Assembly (NCBI GenBank): GCA_947462535.1
Contig: CANHPN010000003.1
Location: forward strand, 59,875-123,874
DNA: 64,000 nucleotides
Reading direction: 5' to 3'
DNA from: Akkermansiaceae bacterium
Lineage (GTDB): Bacteria > Verrucomicrobiota > Verrucomicrobiia > Verrucomicrobiales > Akkermansiaceae
The notes under the pieces were generated by a model. That model was not told where the DNA came from and ran no database searches. It saw only the letters and a program-made list of their open reading frames with translations. Positions 50,899 through 63,917 of the stretch are shown piece after piece. The first letter of the stretch is position 1; every line of letters begins with the position of its first letter. A program made the position numbers and the translations under genes.

Positions 50899-51606
50899 AT
50901 GGCCAAACACCGCAGCAAACGCTATAAAAGAGCAGTCGCACTTGTCGAACTAGGCAAGAGCTACTCGCTCACCGATGCAATCAGCACCGTGAAGGGATTC
51001 CCGGAGCCTAAATTCACCCCGACCATCACTCTTTCGTTCCACCTCGGCGTGGACCCACGTAAGAGCGACCAAATGGTCCGTGGTTCTGTTTCCCTGCCAC
51101 ACGGCACCGGACGTAACGTCCGCGTCGTCGTCTTCGCACAAGGTGCTGCTGCCGAAGCAGCCATCGCGGCTGGAGCCGAGCACGTCGGTTACGAAGACCT
51201 CATCAAGCGCGTCCAGGAAGGTTTCACGGATTTCGATTCCGCGATCGCCACTCCCGACGCCATGGCCGAAGTTCGGAAAATCGCCCGGGTCCTCGGACCT
51301 CGCGGCCTGATGCCCAACCCGAAGACAGGCACCGTCACCGACGACACCGCCAAGGCGGTTCGCGAAGTGAAGGCCGGCCGCGTGGATTTCAAACTCGACA
51401 AGAACGGCAACGTTTCCGGGTCGATCGGCAAGTCCTCCTTCGAACCTTCCCAGCTTGAGGAAAACGCCCGCGCCTTCGTGGACAGCGTTGTCCGCGCCAA
51501 GCCAGCCTCCGCCAAGGGCAACTACATCCAAGCCGTGACTCTCGCCGCTTCGATGCTCCCTGGCATTCCTCTGGAAGCCGCCACCTACAGCAAAGCGTCC
51601 GCTTAA
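50899..51606 (+). CDS. rplA: Ribosomal protein L1
   Basis: 235 aa. [20 protein letters not shown] at the N-terminus, the domain II stretch [14 protein letters not shown] and the end region [13 protein letters not shown] are typical. L1 forms the mobile stalk near the E site and in many bacteria represses its own operon by binding the mRNA; the 94-base gap after rplK would be the place for such a site, but I see no convincing L1 mimic. Confidence 0.98.
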   Translation: MAKHRSKRYKRAVALVELGKSYSLTDAISTVKGFPEPKFTPTITLSFHLGVDPRKSDQMVRGSVSLPHGTGRNVRVVVFAQGAAAEAAIAAGAEHVGYEDLIKRVQEGFTDFDSAIATPDAMAEVRKIARVLGPRGLMPNPKTGTVTDDTAKAVREVKAGRVDFKLDKNGNVSGSIGKSSFEPSQLEENARAFVDSVVRAKPASAKGNYIQAVTLAASMLPGIPLEAATYSKASA

Positions 51607-51626
51607 TCCACAGACCGCCAACGCAA

Positions 51627-52226
51627 ATGAATCCAGATAAAAAAATCATCATCAACGGCCTGTTGGATCGCGTCAACGCGTCCCCCTACCTGATCGTCAT
51701 CGATTACACCGGCCTCACCGTGCAGCAATTCACGGAACTCCGCAATCGCCTCGGCGCAGGTGGTGCCAACTGCACCGTCGCCAAAAACACCTACATGCGC
51801 AAGGCTCTCGCCGAAGCGGGCATGCCTGACATCGGTGCCGACCTCACCGGTCAGATGGCCTATGTCATGGGCGACGCCGAAGTGTTCTCCGCCGCCAAGG
51901 TCATCAAGAATTTCGAAAAGGAATTCAAGAAACCCGAGATGAAGGTGGGCATCCTCGGCAACGCGACCCTCGATGCCCAAGCGCTCCAGTCCATCGCCGA
52001 CATCCCGTCGCGCGAAGCGGTCCTTTCCCAACTCTTGGCAACGATCCTCGAGCCTGCTACCCGCATCGCCCGCGTCGTCAAAAACAAATTCAACCCGGAC
52101 GGCGACGACTCGGCCGACGAAGCTCCTGCGGCTGTTGTCGCGGAAGTGGAAGCTCCCGCAGCCGAAACCGCCGAAGTGGCAGCCGAAGCTCCCGCAGCCG
52201 CAGCCGAAACCCCCGCTGCTGAATAA
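51627..52226 (+). CDS. rplJ: Ribosomal protein L10
   Basis: 199 aa. NGLLDRVNASPYLIVIDYTG, LRNRLGAGGANCTVAKNTYM and the C-terminal L7/L12-binding helix region. The last 30 residues are an Ala/Glu/Pro-rich tail (EVEAPAAETAEVAAEAPAAA), longer than in E. coli (165 aa). The gap before the gene is only 20 bases, so the canonical L10 leader RNA cannot be present in the usual place. Confidence 0.97.
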   Translation: MNPDKKIIINGLLDRVNASPYLIVIDYTGLTVQQFTELRNRLGAGGANCTVAKNTYMRKALAEAGMPDIGADLTGQMAYVMGDAEVFSAAKVIKNFEKEFKKPEMKVGILGNATLDAQALQSIADIPSREAVLSQLLATILEPATRIARVVKNKFNPDGDDSADEAPAAVVAEVEAPAAETAEVAAEAPAAAAETPAAE

Positions 52227-52318
52227 CAAACAATCTGAAGTGATGGTGGCGGCGGCTCCCGTTCGTCACCTGAACCCATAATGGTTCCTCGTCGGAGCAA
52301 CGGCTGTTGCCCTGAAAT

Positions 52319-52335
52319 CCCCGGAGGCTCCGGGG
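52319..52335 (+). promoter_or_regulatory. Hairpin in the rplJ-rplL spacer
   Basis: CCCCGGA-GGC-TCCGGGG, perfect 7-bp stem, 30 bases before the rplL start, whose ribosome binding site AAGGAGAAC follows. The unusually long 139-base rplJ-rplL spacer may hold a processing or translational control site that sets the L12 to L10 ratio. Confidence 0.4.
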
Positions 52336-52365
52336 GCGACGATACCGAACAAGGAGAACAAAAAA

Positions 52366-52740
52366 ATGGCTAATATTGAAACACTCGTAGAAGAACTCGG
52401 CAAGCTCACCGTTTTGGAAGCTGTCGCACTCGTCAAACAACTTGAAGAACATTGGGGCGTTTCCGCTGCCGCACCTGTCGGCGTCGCCGGCCCTGCTGCC
52501 GGTCCTGCCGAAGCTGTCGAAGAGAAGACTGAATTCGATGTCGTGATCACGGATTGCGGCGCGAACAAGATTGCCGTCATCAAGGCAGTCCGCGAAGTCG
52601 CTCCCGGCCTTGGTCTTGCGGATGCGAAGAAGCTTGTTGAAGCCGCACCTGCAAAAATCCTCGAAGGTGTCGCCAAAGACGCTGCCGAAGCCGCCAAGAA
52701 GAAGCTCGAAGAGGCTGGTGCCAAAATCGAACTCAAGTAA
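52366..52740 (+). CDS. rplL: Ribosomal protein L7/L12
   Basis: 124 aa. N-terminal dimer domain ([20 protein letters not shown]), Ala/Pro-rich hinge, and C-terminal factor-binding domain ([40 protein letters not shown]). Present in several copies per ribosome stalk. It has one of the best ribosome binding sites in the window (AAGGAG, 9 bases before ATG), fitting its high expression. Confidence 0.98.
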   Translation: MANIETLVEELGKLTVLEAVALVKQLEEHWGVSAAAPVGVAGPAAGPAEAVEEKTEFDVVITDCGANKIAVIKAVREVAPGLGLADAKKLVEAAPAKILEGVAKDAAEAAKKKLEEAGAKIELK

Positions 52741-52756
52741 CATCTTTCAGATCATT

Positions 52757-52787
52757 CCCGGGGCGGAGAAATCCGCTCCGGGATTTT
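52757..52787 (+). terminator. Attenuator-like hairpin between rplL and rpoB
   Basis: CCCGGGGCGGA-GAAA-TCCGCTCCGGG, 11 pairs (one G-U) with GAAA tetraloop, followed by ATTTTCTG. A partial terminator at this place is known in E. coli and lowers RNA polymerase expression relative to ribosomal proteins; here the short T-run also suggests partial readthrough. Confidence 0.7.
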
Positions 52788-52930
52788 CTGTCGAAACCGG
52801 CGGGAGACTCTAATCACCACCAACCAGGTTTTCCCGCCGATTCCGACAAAACTTTCCAACGCTTGATCCACCCTGCCTGAGACCGTTCGCGGCTCGGGCT
52901 CAATTTGTAAGAAGAATACCACTAAACGCC

Positions 52931-56878
<3,948 letters not shown>

Positions 56879-56922
56879 TTTCAACCGCGAACCCTAACCT
56901 GACCTAAAACGTTACTAACAAC

Positions 56923-59900
56923 ATGAGTGTCGATACCAACCTTCGCGAACTATTCGGCGTGGACGAGCGCCCGGAGCAATTTGACCAAGTCTCCATCACC
57001 GTGGCCTCTCCGGAAATCATTCGCTCTTGGTCCAAGGGCGAAGTGAAGAACCCCGAAACCATCAACTACCGGACCTTCAAACCTGAAAAAGGCGGTCTCT
57101 TTTGCGAGCGGATCTTCGGACCCACCCGCGACTGGGAATGCGCCTGCGGCAAATACAAGCGCATCAAACACAAGGGCGTGATCTGCGACCGTTGCGGCGT
57201 CGAAGTGACTCTGAGCCGCGTCCGTCGCGAGCGCATGGGCCACATCGAACTGGCCGTGCCGGTTTCCCATATCTGGTTCTACAAGTGCATGCCTTCCCGC
57301 ATCGGTCTCATGCTCGACATGAGCGCCCGCCAGTTGGAGCGCGTGATTTACTATGAAGACTACGTTGTCACCGAACAGGGCAACACCGCCCTCGAAGTCG
57401 GCCAGCTCCTCACGGAAAACGAACTCCGCGAGGCGGAAGACACCTATGGCGACGGATCGTTCCAAGCCAGCATGGGTGCCGCCGCGATCATGGAATTGCT
57501 CCGCCAGTGCGATCTTCCTTCGCTCATCGTCGCTCTTGAAGAGGAACTCGGAACCACTCGTTCCAAGCAGAACAAGAAGAAGCTCTCGAAGCGACTCAAG
57601 ATCACGCAAGGTTTCCTTCAGTCGAAATCCCGTCCCGAGTGGATGATCCAAACCGTACTTCCCGTGATCCCGCCGGACCTTCGTCCGCTGGTGCCACTCG
57701 AAGGCGGTCGTTTTGCCACCTCCGACTTGAACGACCTCTATCGCCGCGTCATCAACCGTAACAATCGCCTCAAGAACCTCCTGCTCCTCAAGACGCCGGA
57801 AGTCATCATCCGCAACGAAAAGCGGATGTTGCAAGAAGCGGTTGACGCGCTGTTCGACAACGGTCGCCACGGTCGCGCCGTCACCGGTGCCGGCAACCGC
57901 CCGCTGAAGTCGCTTTCCGACATGCTCAAGGGCAAGGGCGGTCGTTTCCGTCAGAACCTTCTCGGAAAACGCGTCGACTACTCCGGCCGTTCCGTCATCG
58001 TCGTCGGACCGGACCTCAAGCTCGGCCAGTGCGGTCTTCCCAAGAAGATGGCGCTTACCTTGTTCGAACCGTTCATCATCCGCCGCCTCAAGGAGCTTGG
58101 CTACTGCCACACCGTGCGCTCGGCCAAGAAGATGATCGACCGCAAGACCACCGAAGTCTGGGACATTCTCGCGGAAGTCACCAAGGGTCACCCGATCCTG
58201 CTCAACCGCGCGCCGACCCTTCACCGTCTTTCGATCCAAGCCTTCGAGCCGAAGCTCATCGAAGGTGAGGCCATCCGCGTTCACCCGCTCGTTTGTACCG
58301 CTTACAACGCGGAGTTCGACGGTGACCAAATGGCCGTCCACGTCCCGCTTTCGATCGAGGCCCAGATGGAGTGCCGCCAGCTGATGCTCGCGCCTAACAA
58401 TATATTCTCGCCCGCATCCGGTCGTCCCGTGACGGTTCCTACCCAGGACATCATTCTCGGCACGTACTACCTGACATGGGCCGGCATTCGCACTGAGAAG
58501 GACCGTGAAAAAGAGGAGCACATGCCTCTCTTTGAAAACGCCTCCGAAGTCGAGTTCGCCCTCGCCTCCGACAAGATCGACTATCACCAGTGGATCCGCA
58601 TCCGCAACCCCGACCACGGCAAGACCACGGTCTTCGGTTACAAGGGCGAGGATCTCACCGCCAAGGACCTCAAGGAGCTGACTCCGCTCCAACAGGCGCT
58701 GCGCCAGGGCAAGATCATCGAGACCACTCCGGGTCGCGTCCGTTTCAATGAAATCTGGCCTGCGGGCGTGGGCTTTATCAACAACAATGTCGGCAAGAAG
58801 CAGATCGGCGACATTATCTGGCGCTGCTATCAGGTCGCCGGCAAGCCGAAGACAGTCGAAGTGCTCGACGAGCTCAAGAACCTCGGTTTCCGCGAAGCGA
58901 CCCGTTCGGGCACTTCGATCGGTATCGTTGACATGGTCATCCCCGAGGAGAAAACCGAAGTTATCGCCAAGGCCTACGAGGAAGTCGAAAAAGTCACCAA
59001 GCAGTATCGCAACGGCGTCATCACCGACGGCGAGCGCTATCAGAAGGTCGTCGACGTCTGGACCCAGGCCACCGACACCATCGCCAACGCGCTCTATCGC
59101 AAGATCGAGTTCAACGAAGGCAAGAAGAAGGCATCGCCACTCTTCATGATGGTCGATTCCGGTGCGCGGGGCAACAAGTCCCAGATCAAACAGCTTGGCG
59201 GCATGCGCGGACTGATGGCCAAGCCATCCGGCGAAATCATCGAACGTCCGATCATCTCGAACTTCCGCGAAGGTCTCTCGGTGCTCGAGTATTTCATCTC
59301 CACCCACGGTGCCCGCAAGGGTCTTTCCGACACCGCTCTGAAGACCGCTGACTCCGGCTACATGACCCGTAAATTGGTCGATGTCGCTCAGGACGTTATC
59401 GTCTTCAAACAGGATTGTGGAACGGCTAACGGAATCAGCGTCGCCGCCATTTATGATGGTGACGAAGAGTCAGCCTCGCTCTCCACCCGGATCTACGGCC
59501 GAGTTTCCTGCGAGCAAATCAAGGACCCCGTCACTGGCGGCGTCTTGGTGGAAGTCGACGACGTGATCAACGAAGTGCAAGCCCGTTCGATCGAGAACAT
59601 AGGAGTAATCAAGTTGAAGATCCGTTCGGTTCTCACCTGTGAAGCAGAGCGCGGTTGCTGTGCGAACTGCTACGGCCTCAACCTCGCCACCGGCCTTCCC
59701 GTAAAAATCGGTGAAGCTGTCGGTATCATCGCCGCCCAGTCGATCGGCGAACCCGGCACCCAGCTCACCATGCGGACGTTCCACGTCGGTGGTGTCGCCG
59801 CCGCCACGTTCAAACAGCCGATCATCAAGGCCAAGAACAGCGGTCGCCTTGTCTATAAGGAAATGCGCACGGTTCAAGACGTCGATGGCCACTGGGTCGT

Positions 59901-61134
59901 CCTCAACAAAAACAGCACCATCTCCATCCGCGACAAGGAAGGCCTCGAACTCGAAAGCCATATGATCGTCATCGGCTCCGTCATTTCCGTGAAGGATGGC
60001 GAGGACGTCAAGAAGGGCGACACCGTCGTCACTTGGGATCCTTACAACGTGCCGATCCTCACCGAGAAAAACGGTAAGGTCGAACTCCGCGACATGATCT
60101 CCGGCATCACCGTGACTAACGAAACAGACAAGGAAACCGGCAAAAAGGGAATGGTCGTCACCGAGCACAAGGAAGATCTCCATCCGCAGGTCGTCATCAT
60201 CGATGAGAAGACCAAGGAAGTTAAAGCGAGCTACTCCATCCCGGTCGGTGCCCACCTTTCCGTCAAGGAAGGCCAGGTCATCACTGCGGGAACCCAGATC
60301 GCCAAGACCCCGCGTAAAGTCGCACGGACCAAGGATATCACCGGCGGTCTTCCACGGGTGGCCGAGCTTTTCGAAGCCCGCAAGCCCAAGGATTCCTGCG
60401 TCATCGCCAAGATCGAAGGTTCCGTTTCCTTCGGCGGCAACGTCCGCGGCAAGAAGAAGGTCATCGTCACCCACGCCGAAACCGGCGAGCAGGTCGACCA
60501 CCTCGTCCCGATGGGCAAGCACGTAGTTGTCACCGAGGGCGACATCGTCAAACGCGGCGACCAAATCACCGAAGGCCCCGTGTCGCCGGAAGATTTGCTC
60601 GAAGCTTGCGGAGCCCAGGAGCTTCAGGAGCACTTGGTCAACGAAGTCCAGTCCGTCTATCGGGTCCAAGGCGTGGAAATCAACGACAAGCACATCGAGG
60701 TCATCGTCCGTCAAATGCTTCGCAAGGTGAAGATCACCGAACCGGGCGACGCTGACCAATACCTCTGGGGTGACCAGGTCGATCGCTCGAACTTCAAGCG
60801 CATCAACGCCGAAATCGTCGCCAACGGTGGCAAGCCCGCCGAAGGCGAGCCTGTCCTGCTCGGCATCACCAAGGCCTCGCTGGAAACCGACTCGTTCATC
60901 TCCGCCGCATCGTTCCAGGACACCACCCGTGTCCTCACCGAAGCAGCGACCCTCGGACGCGTCGATTACCTCAGCGGGTTCAAGGAAAACGTCATCATGG
61001 GTCACCTCATCCCCGCCGGCACCGGATTCTATCACCACCGCGAGGCGGAGTTCGAATTCACCGTCGAGGAGCCGGAACCGATCGTCGTGCCGAAGGAAAC
61101 CTTCGAGGACGACGAGGACGCCGCGACCGCGTAA
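56923..61134 (+). CDS. rpoC: RNA polymerase beta' subunit
   Basis: 1403 aa. N-terminal zinc site [20 protein letters not shown], catalytic magnesium loop [12 protein letters not shown] near residue 460, bridge helix/trigger loop region ([20 protein letters not shown]), second zinc cluster [13 protein letters not shown], and switch region [19 protein letters not shown]. Ends in a Glu/Asp-rich tail ([11 protein letters not shown]). Last gene of the block; a strong terminator follows. Confidence 0.99.
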   Translation: MSVDTNLRELFGVDERPEQFDQVSITVASPEIIRSWSKGEVKNPETINYRTFKPEKGGLFCERIFGPTRDWECACGKYKRIKHKGVICDRCGVEVTLSRVRRERMGHIELAVPVSHIWFYKCMPSRIGLMLDMSARQLERVIYYEDYVVTEQGNTALEVGQLLTENELREAEDTYGDGSFQASMGAAAIMELLRQCDLPSLIVALEEELGTTRSKQNKKKLSKRLKITQGFLQSKSRPEWMIQTVLPVIPPDLRPLVPLEGGRFATSDLNDLYRRVINRNNRLKNLLLLKTPEVIIRNEKRMLQEAVDALFDNGRHGRAVTGAGNRPLKSLSDMLKGKGGRFRQNLLGKRVDYSGRSVIVVGPDLKLGQCGLPKKMALTLFEPFIIRRLKELGYCHTVRSAKKMIDRKTTEVWDILAEVTKGHPILLNRAPTLHRLSIQAFEPKLIEGEAIRVHPLVCTAYNAEFDGDQMAVHVPLSIEAQMECRQLMLAPNNIFSPASGRPVTVPTQDIILGTYYLTWAGIRTEKDREKEEHMPLFENASEVEFALASDKIDYHQWIRIRNPDHGKTTVFGYKGEDLTAKDLKELTPLQQALRQGKIIETTPGRVRFNEIWPAGVGFINNNVGKKQIGDIIWRCYQVAGKPKTVEVLDELKNLGFREATRSGTSIGIVDMVIPEEKTEVIAKAYEEVEKVTKQYRNGVITDGERYQKVVDVWTQATDTIANALYRKIEFNEGKKKASPLFMMVDSGARGNKSQIKQLGGMRGLMAKPSGEIIERPIISNFREGLSVLEYFISTHGARKGLSDTALKTADSGYMTRKLVDVAQDVIVFKQDCGTANGISVAAIYDGDEESASLSTRIYGRVSCEQIKDPVTGGVLVEVDDVINEVQARSIENIGVIKLKIRSVLTCEAERGCCANCYGLNLATGLPVKIGEAVGIIAAQSIGEPGTQLTMRTFHVGGVAAATFKQPIIKAKNSGRLVYKEMRTVQDVDGHWVVLNKNSTISIRDKEGLELESHMIVIGSVISVKDGEDVKKGDTVVTWDPYNVPILTEKNGKVELRDMISGITVTNETDKETGKKGMVVTEHKEDLHPQVVIIDEKTKEVKASYSIPVGAHLSVKEGQVITAGTQIAKTPRKVARTKDITGGLPRVAELFEARKPKDSCVIAKIEGSVSFGGNVRGKKKVIVTHAETGEQVDHLVPMGKHVVVTEGDIVKRGDQITEGPVSPEDLLEACGAQELQEHLVNEVQSVYRVQGVEINDKHIEVIVRQMLRKVKITEPGDADQYLWGDQVDRSNFKRINAEIVANGGKPAEGEPVLLGITKASLETDSFISAASFQDTTRVLTEAATLGRVDYLSGFKENVIMGHLIPAGTGFYHHREAEFEFTVEEPEPIVVPKETFEDDEDAATA

Positions 61135-61156
61135 TCCCGATTCCATCCCACCGACC

Positions 61157-61197
61157 AAAGCCCCGGCTCGCGCAAGCGGACCGGGGCTTTTCTTTTT
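61157..61197 (+). terminator. Intrinsic terminator of the rpoBC operon
   Basis: AAAGCCCCGG, 14-base loop, CCGGGGCTTT, followed by TCTTTTTT. Perfect 10-bp stem with long T-run, 23 bases after the rpoC stop. Confidence 0.9.
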
Positions 61198-61296
61198 TAG
61201 GGAATGCGGGGCTCGAAGGTGGATGCCGTCCGTTCCAAATTCTTCGCTGCGCTGCGGGCGGGGTATCACCGTTGCGGCTGTCGGGGCAATTTCGTA

Positions 61297-61440
61297 GGGG
61301 AGCACACGCGCCCCCGCGTGTGTTTTTCAGCGCCCTCGCTGAAAACATGCGTGTGCTATGTGAGACGAACTCTAACGTGATGCGGGCCACCCATGCTGCG
61401 AGGGCGCGACCCGAAACACGCGAGGGCGTGTGTGCTCCCC
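61297..61440. repeat. MITE-like inverted repeat, about 45-bp arms
   Basis: Left arm GGGGAGCACACGCGCCCCCG onward to 61340; right arm (61396-61440) ends CGAGGGCGTGTGTGCTCCCC. The arms are imperfect inverted copies. An inner perfect hairpin TTTTCAGCG-CCCT-CGCTGAAAA lies at 61324-61345. Not coding; it looks like a small non-autonomous mobile or dispersed element, about 144 bp. Confidence 0.65.
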
Positions 61441-61482
61441 AGATCAACGCGGACGTGACGGCGCGGCTGAAACAGCTTTGGA

Positions 61483-61804
61483 AGAAGCGGCCTCGCAGTC
61501 ACCGGGGAAGCCGGCAAGAGCGATGAGATCCAAGCCGCCATCCACAAGGACGACTGGAACGAATGGTAGTGTCATCGTCAGCGGCAACCACATCCAGCAG
61601 TTCATCAACGGCAAGCTCACCGTGGACGTCACCGATGAAACCGCCGAAGCCGCCGGAGCCGCCGAAGCCGCCGAAGCCGCCGAAGCCGCCGAAGCCGCCG
61701 AAGCCGCCGAAGCCGCCAAGAAAGGCATCCTCGCGTTTCAGCTCCACGCCGGCCCGCCGATGCAAATCCAGTTCAAGGGCATCGTGCTGAATCCCAAATC
61801 CTGA
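61483..61804 (+). pseudogene. Broken 3' end of a DUF1080 (3-keto-disaccharide hydrolase-type) gene
   Basis: First frame: VTGEAGKSDEIQAAIHKDDW then NEW and a stop at 61567-61569. The next frame takes over with VIVSGNHIQQFINGKLTVDV and ends KKGILAFQLHAGPPMQIQFK before TGA at 61802-61804. The joined sequence matches the C-terminal part of DUF1080 beta-sandwich domains (NHIxxFINGKxTVDVTD...GxLALQLHAGPPMxVQFK), abundant in Verrucomicrobia and Planctomycetes. The front of the gene is missing. An expanded Ala-Glu-Ala repeat has been inserted in the TVDVTDE loop. Confidence 0.7.
61643..61717 (+). repeat. 9-bp microsatellite GCCGAAGCC, about 8 units
   Basis: About eight tandem GCCGAAGCC units (one with GGA for GAA) inside the DUF1080 remnant, encoding AEA repeats. 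Period 9 keeps the frame. Typical slippage product. Confidence 0.9.
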
Positions 61805-61895
61805 ATTCGCGCCGGATCGCCGCGGTTGAAAACGGATAATGTGCTTTCTGCCCGCACTCGATGGGGTTACGCAGAACGGCACCGACCGAGCCGCC

Positions 61896-63155
61896 ATGTC
61901 CTTTCCTTCCAAATTCGACCTTGCCGTGATCGGCGGCGGCGCGTCGGGCTTTTTCACTGCGCTACAATACGCGGAAATAGCTCCCGGGAAAAGCGTCGCG
62001 ATCTTCGAAAAAAGTCCGCACTTCCTGCAGAAAGTCCGAATCTCCGGCGGCGGTCGTTGCAATGTCACCCACGCGTGTTTCGATCCCCGCGAGCTGGCGA
62101 AAAACTATCCGCGCGGTTCGCGCGAGCTGCACGCCGCGTTTCACCGCTGGCAGCCGAGCGACACCGTCGAGTGGTTCGCGCGCTTCGGTGTCGTCTTGAA
62201 AACCGAGTCGGACGGGCGGATGTTCCCGGAAACTGACAGCTCGGACACCGTGATCCAGTGCTTTCTCAATCGCGCCCGCGAGTGCGGCGTCCCGCTGTTT
62301 CCGAAGTGTCCGTTAGTCGGTATCGAGCGGCTCGAAAGCGGCGGCTTCTCCCTCCGTTTTGAAAGCCTGGCGGAACCCGTCGAGGCCCGCGCGGTCTGCG
62401 TCGCCACCGGCTCGCTGAAGGACAGCCCGCTGTTGAGTCATTTGAAAAAGCTCGAACAGTCCATCGAGCCGCTGGTCCCCTCGCTGTTCGCATTCAACGT
62501 CACCGACCGGCGCATCAGCGGTTTGGCAGGCGTGGCCCATCCGAAAGTCGCGGTCCGCCGGGAAGGTTCTCACTCCACCCAGCAGGGGCCGCTGCTGATC
62601 ACCCACCGCGGCTTTAGCGGGCCCGCCGTGTTGCGGCTTTCCGCCTGGGAGGCCCGGGATTTGGCGGCGACGAACCATCATTTCCCGTTCGTCATCGACT
62701 GGCTCCCGGAGATGGACATGGCGGCGCTCAAAGTGCGCTTTGCCGCAATCCGCCAGACCCAGGGTGCCAAGCTGGTGCGCAACACGCCGATTTCACCGAT
62801 CCCGCGCCGGCTCTGGGAACGCATCGTCGCTTGCTGTGAAATCGAGGACCAGACGACCTGGGGGCAGTTGTCCAAAACGGCGAGCCTGCTCTTGCTGGGC
62901 GCCCTCAAGTCCGCCCGCTTCGAGGCGGAGGGTAAGACCACGAACAAGGATGAATTCGTCACCGCCGGCGGCATCAAACGGCCCACCATCGACTTCCGGA
63001 CGATGGAGAGTCGCGTGACGCCCGGACTTTATTTCGTTGGCGAATGCATCGACATCGACGGCATCACCGGCGGCTTCAATTTCCAAGCCGCTTGGACCAC
63101 CGCCCACATCGCTGCCGCAGCCATCGCGCGGCGAGCTGCTGATGAGGCGGTTTGA
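61896..63155 (+). CDS. YhiN/HI0933-type NAD(P)/FAD-dependent oxidoreductase
   Basis: 419 aa. FAD-binding N-terminus DLAVIGGGASGFFTALQYAE, the family signature KVRISGGGRCNVTHA, the middle ITHRGFSGPAVLRLS, and C-terminal GLYFVGECIDIDGITGGFNF, all diagnostic for the HI0933/YhiN (BaiN-like) flavoproteins. Their physiological substrate is mostly unknown; one member reduces bile-acid intermediates. Start at MSFPSKFDLA gives the Rossmann fold at the right distance. A bidirectional terminator separates it from the convergent RRM gene. Confidence 0.9.
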   Translation: MSFPSKFDLAVIGGGASGFFTALQYAEIAPGKSVAIFEKSPHFLQKVRISGGGRCNVTHACFDPRELAKNYPRGSRELHAAFHRWQPSDTVEWFARFGVVLKTESDGRMFPETDSSDTVIQCFLNRARECGVPLFPKCPLVGIERLESGGFSLRFESLAEPVEARAVCVATGSLKDSPLLSHLKKLEQSIEPLVPSLFAFNVTDRRISGLAGVAHPKVAVRREGSHSTQQGPLLITHRGFSGPAVLRLSAWEARDLAATNHHFPFVIDWLPEMDMAALKVRFAAIRQTQGAKLVRNTPISPIPRRLWERIVACCEIEDQTTWGQLSKTASLLLLGALKSARFEAEGKTTNKDEFVTAGGIKRPTIDFRTMESRVTPGLYFVGECIDIDGITGGFNFQAAWTTAHIAAAAIARRAADEAV

Positions 63156-63163
63156 AAAGGAAA

Positions 63164-63198
63164 CGCCCGATCCCCTGTGAGGAGGATCGGGCGCTTTT
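63164..63198. terminator. Bidirectional terminator between the YhiN-like and RRM genes
   Basis: CGCCCGATCC, 10-base loop, GGATCGGGCG, perfect 10-bp stem. Followed by CTTTTGAG on the plus strand and by TTTCCTTTTC on the minus strand, so it serves both convergent genes. Confidence 0.85.
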
Positions 63199-63228
63199 GA
63201 GAAAGGTTATGTGGAGAGCTTCGAGGGA

Positions 63229-63699
63229 TTAATCCCAACCGCCGCCGCCGCCACCTTTGTAGCCGCCACCGCCGCCGCCTTTATAGCCGCCGCCACCGCC
63301 ACGACGATCACCGCCGCCACCGTAGCCGCCACCGCCACGACGATCACCGCCGCCGTAGCCACCGCCGCCGTAGCCACCGCCGCCGCCACCGCCGCGGCGT
63401 TCACCGCCGTAGCCGCCGCCACCGCCGCCGCTAGGACGACCGCCGCCGGGCTTGAATTCCTTAGGCTCAGAGGCGTTGACGCGAAGCTCGCGGCCCTGAT
63501 AGTCGTAACCGTTGAGAGCTTCGATCGAAGCGTTCAGCTGGCTCTGGTCGCCGAGCGTGACGAAAGCAAATCCTTTGGATCTGCCGGTTTCGCGGTCGGT
63601 GATGATTTTGACCCGTTCAACAGGTCCGTAAGCGGCGAAGAGGCCTGAAACGTCTTCTTCAGTAGCGGTGTAGGGCAGGTTGCCCACGTAGATGTCCAT
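63229..63699 (-). CDS. Glycine-rich RRM RNA-binding protein
   Basis: 156 aa. Residues 1-78 form one RNA recognition motif: RNP2 IYVGNL, RNP1 KGFAFVTL, with YQGRELRVNASEPKE at the end. The rest is a Gly/Tyr/Arg-rich tail with repeats such as GGGGYGGGDRRGGGG and YKGGGGGG, like plant and cyanobacterial glycine-rich RNA-binding proteins and bacterial Rbp cold-shock-type RNA chaperones. Such tails promote RNA binding and self-association. Tandem GC-rich DNA encoding the tail (63235-63440) is simple-sequence and prone to length change. Own terminator. Confidence 0.9.
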   Translation of the reverse strand: MDIYVGNLPYTATEEDVSGLFAAYGPVERVKIITDRETGRSKGFAFVTLGDQSQLNASIEALNGYDYQGRELRVNASEPKEFKPGGGRPSGGGGGGYGGERRGGGGGGGYGGGGYGGGDRRGGGGYGGGGDRRGGGGGYKGGGGGGYKGGGGGGWD

Positions 63700-63869
63700 T
63701 TTTGTCTATTCTTATCACGCCATCACATTCAACGCTTCCCGAGACCATGGCGTAAAAGACCGGACGAAGCGCATTCACCTGCGAATTGCAAAATGAACGT
63801 TATGCCTTTACCTGTCGAAATCAGGGTTGGCAAGAAATGATTTTCCGCAGACAGGGCTACCTCATTTTG

Positions 63870-63888
63870 GTACAATCCGCACTTGTAC
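63870..63888. promoter_or_regulatory. Dyad GTACAA-7 bases-TTGTAC
   Basis: A perfect 6-bp inverted repeat with helical-turn spacing (centre-to-centre 13 bp), in the 218-base gap upstream of the RRM gene and of the partial ORF at the window edge. Possible operator; no regulator identified. Confidence 0.3.
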
Positions 63889-63917
63889 GAAACGACCGTT
63901 TGATTTAAGCGGGCCGG

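Noticed and set aside
56950-59307. 785-aa ORF antisense to rpoC
   Set aside because: Shadow of rpoC; no independent motif.
63235-63440. GC-rich tandem repeats that could suggest a CRISPR array
   Set aside because: The repeats are codon repeats for the glycine-rich tail of the RRM protein, with no spacers. No CRISPR array or cas gene is seen in the window.
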